Shown here: piece by piece, positions 5,023 through 5,027 of the stretch
Layout: each line of letters starts with the position of its first letter
How positions within the stretch are numbered: position 1 is the stretch's first letter
NCBI GenBank assembly: GCA_002352445.1
Contig: DEIL01000156.1
Coordinates: 17,538-22,564, forward strand
Length of the DNA stretch: 5,027 nt
Direction: 5' to 3'
DNA from: Desulfobulbaceae bacterium UBA2775
Lineage (GTDB): Bacteria; Desulfobacterota; Desulfobulbia; Desulfobulbales; Desulfocapsaceae
Translations under genes and position numbers: made by a program
The notes under the pieces: model-generated
Seen by the model: the letters and a program-made list of their open reading frames with translations, nothing else
What the model was told of the DNA's origin: nothing
The model's database searches: none

Positions 5023-5027
5023 ACGTC

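Overview
The window reads as a stretch of a Gram-negative, anaerobe-type chromosome of moderate GC. The amino-acid-catabolism genes and the single-domain UspA would suit a deltaproteobacterium (Desulfobacterota, for example a Desulfobulbales relative). That placement is an inference from general protein character; no phylogenetic marker is present.

Layout. Positions 1-174 hold the 3' end of an unrecognised plus-strand gene, unusually rich in inverted repeats. Positions 175-1260 are mostly gene-free. The only credible reading frame there is a short basic ORF (333-542), which looks like the N-terminal stub of a transposase. The rest of this stretch holds promoter-like sequences and small hairpins, including a good sigma70-type promoter about 330 nt before the next gene. 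Positions 1261-1689 encode a complete plus-strand UspA-type universal stress protein.

From 4907 down to 1744 three minus-strand genes form a likely operon: alanine dehydrogenase (ald), a sodium:alanine symporter of the AGCS family, and a two-ACT-domain GcvR-like protein. Together they make an alanine-use module. The symporter brings in alanine (or glycine) with Na+, Ald deaminates L-alanine to pyruvate, ammonium and NADH, and the ACT-domain protein is a plausible amino-acid-sensing regulator. The operon converges on usp, with only 54 nt between the stop codons, and two short hairpins lie at or next to this junction.

Three starts differ from the longest open frame and were set from Shine-Dalgarno spacing: usp at 1261, the ACT gene at 2274 and ald at 4907. 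The ald choice is also fixed by the family's residue numbering. No CRISPR array, rRNA or intact tRNA was seen. No clearly new system is evident. The items most worth checking are the long inverted repeat at 10-61, the ACT gene's link to alanine metabolism, the A9 tract between its two ACT domains, and the dyads in the intergenic regions.
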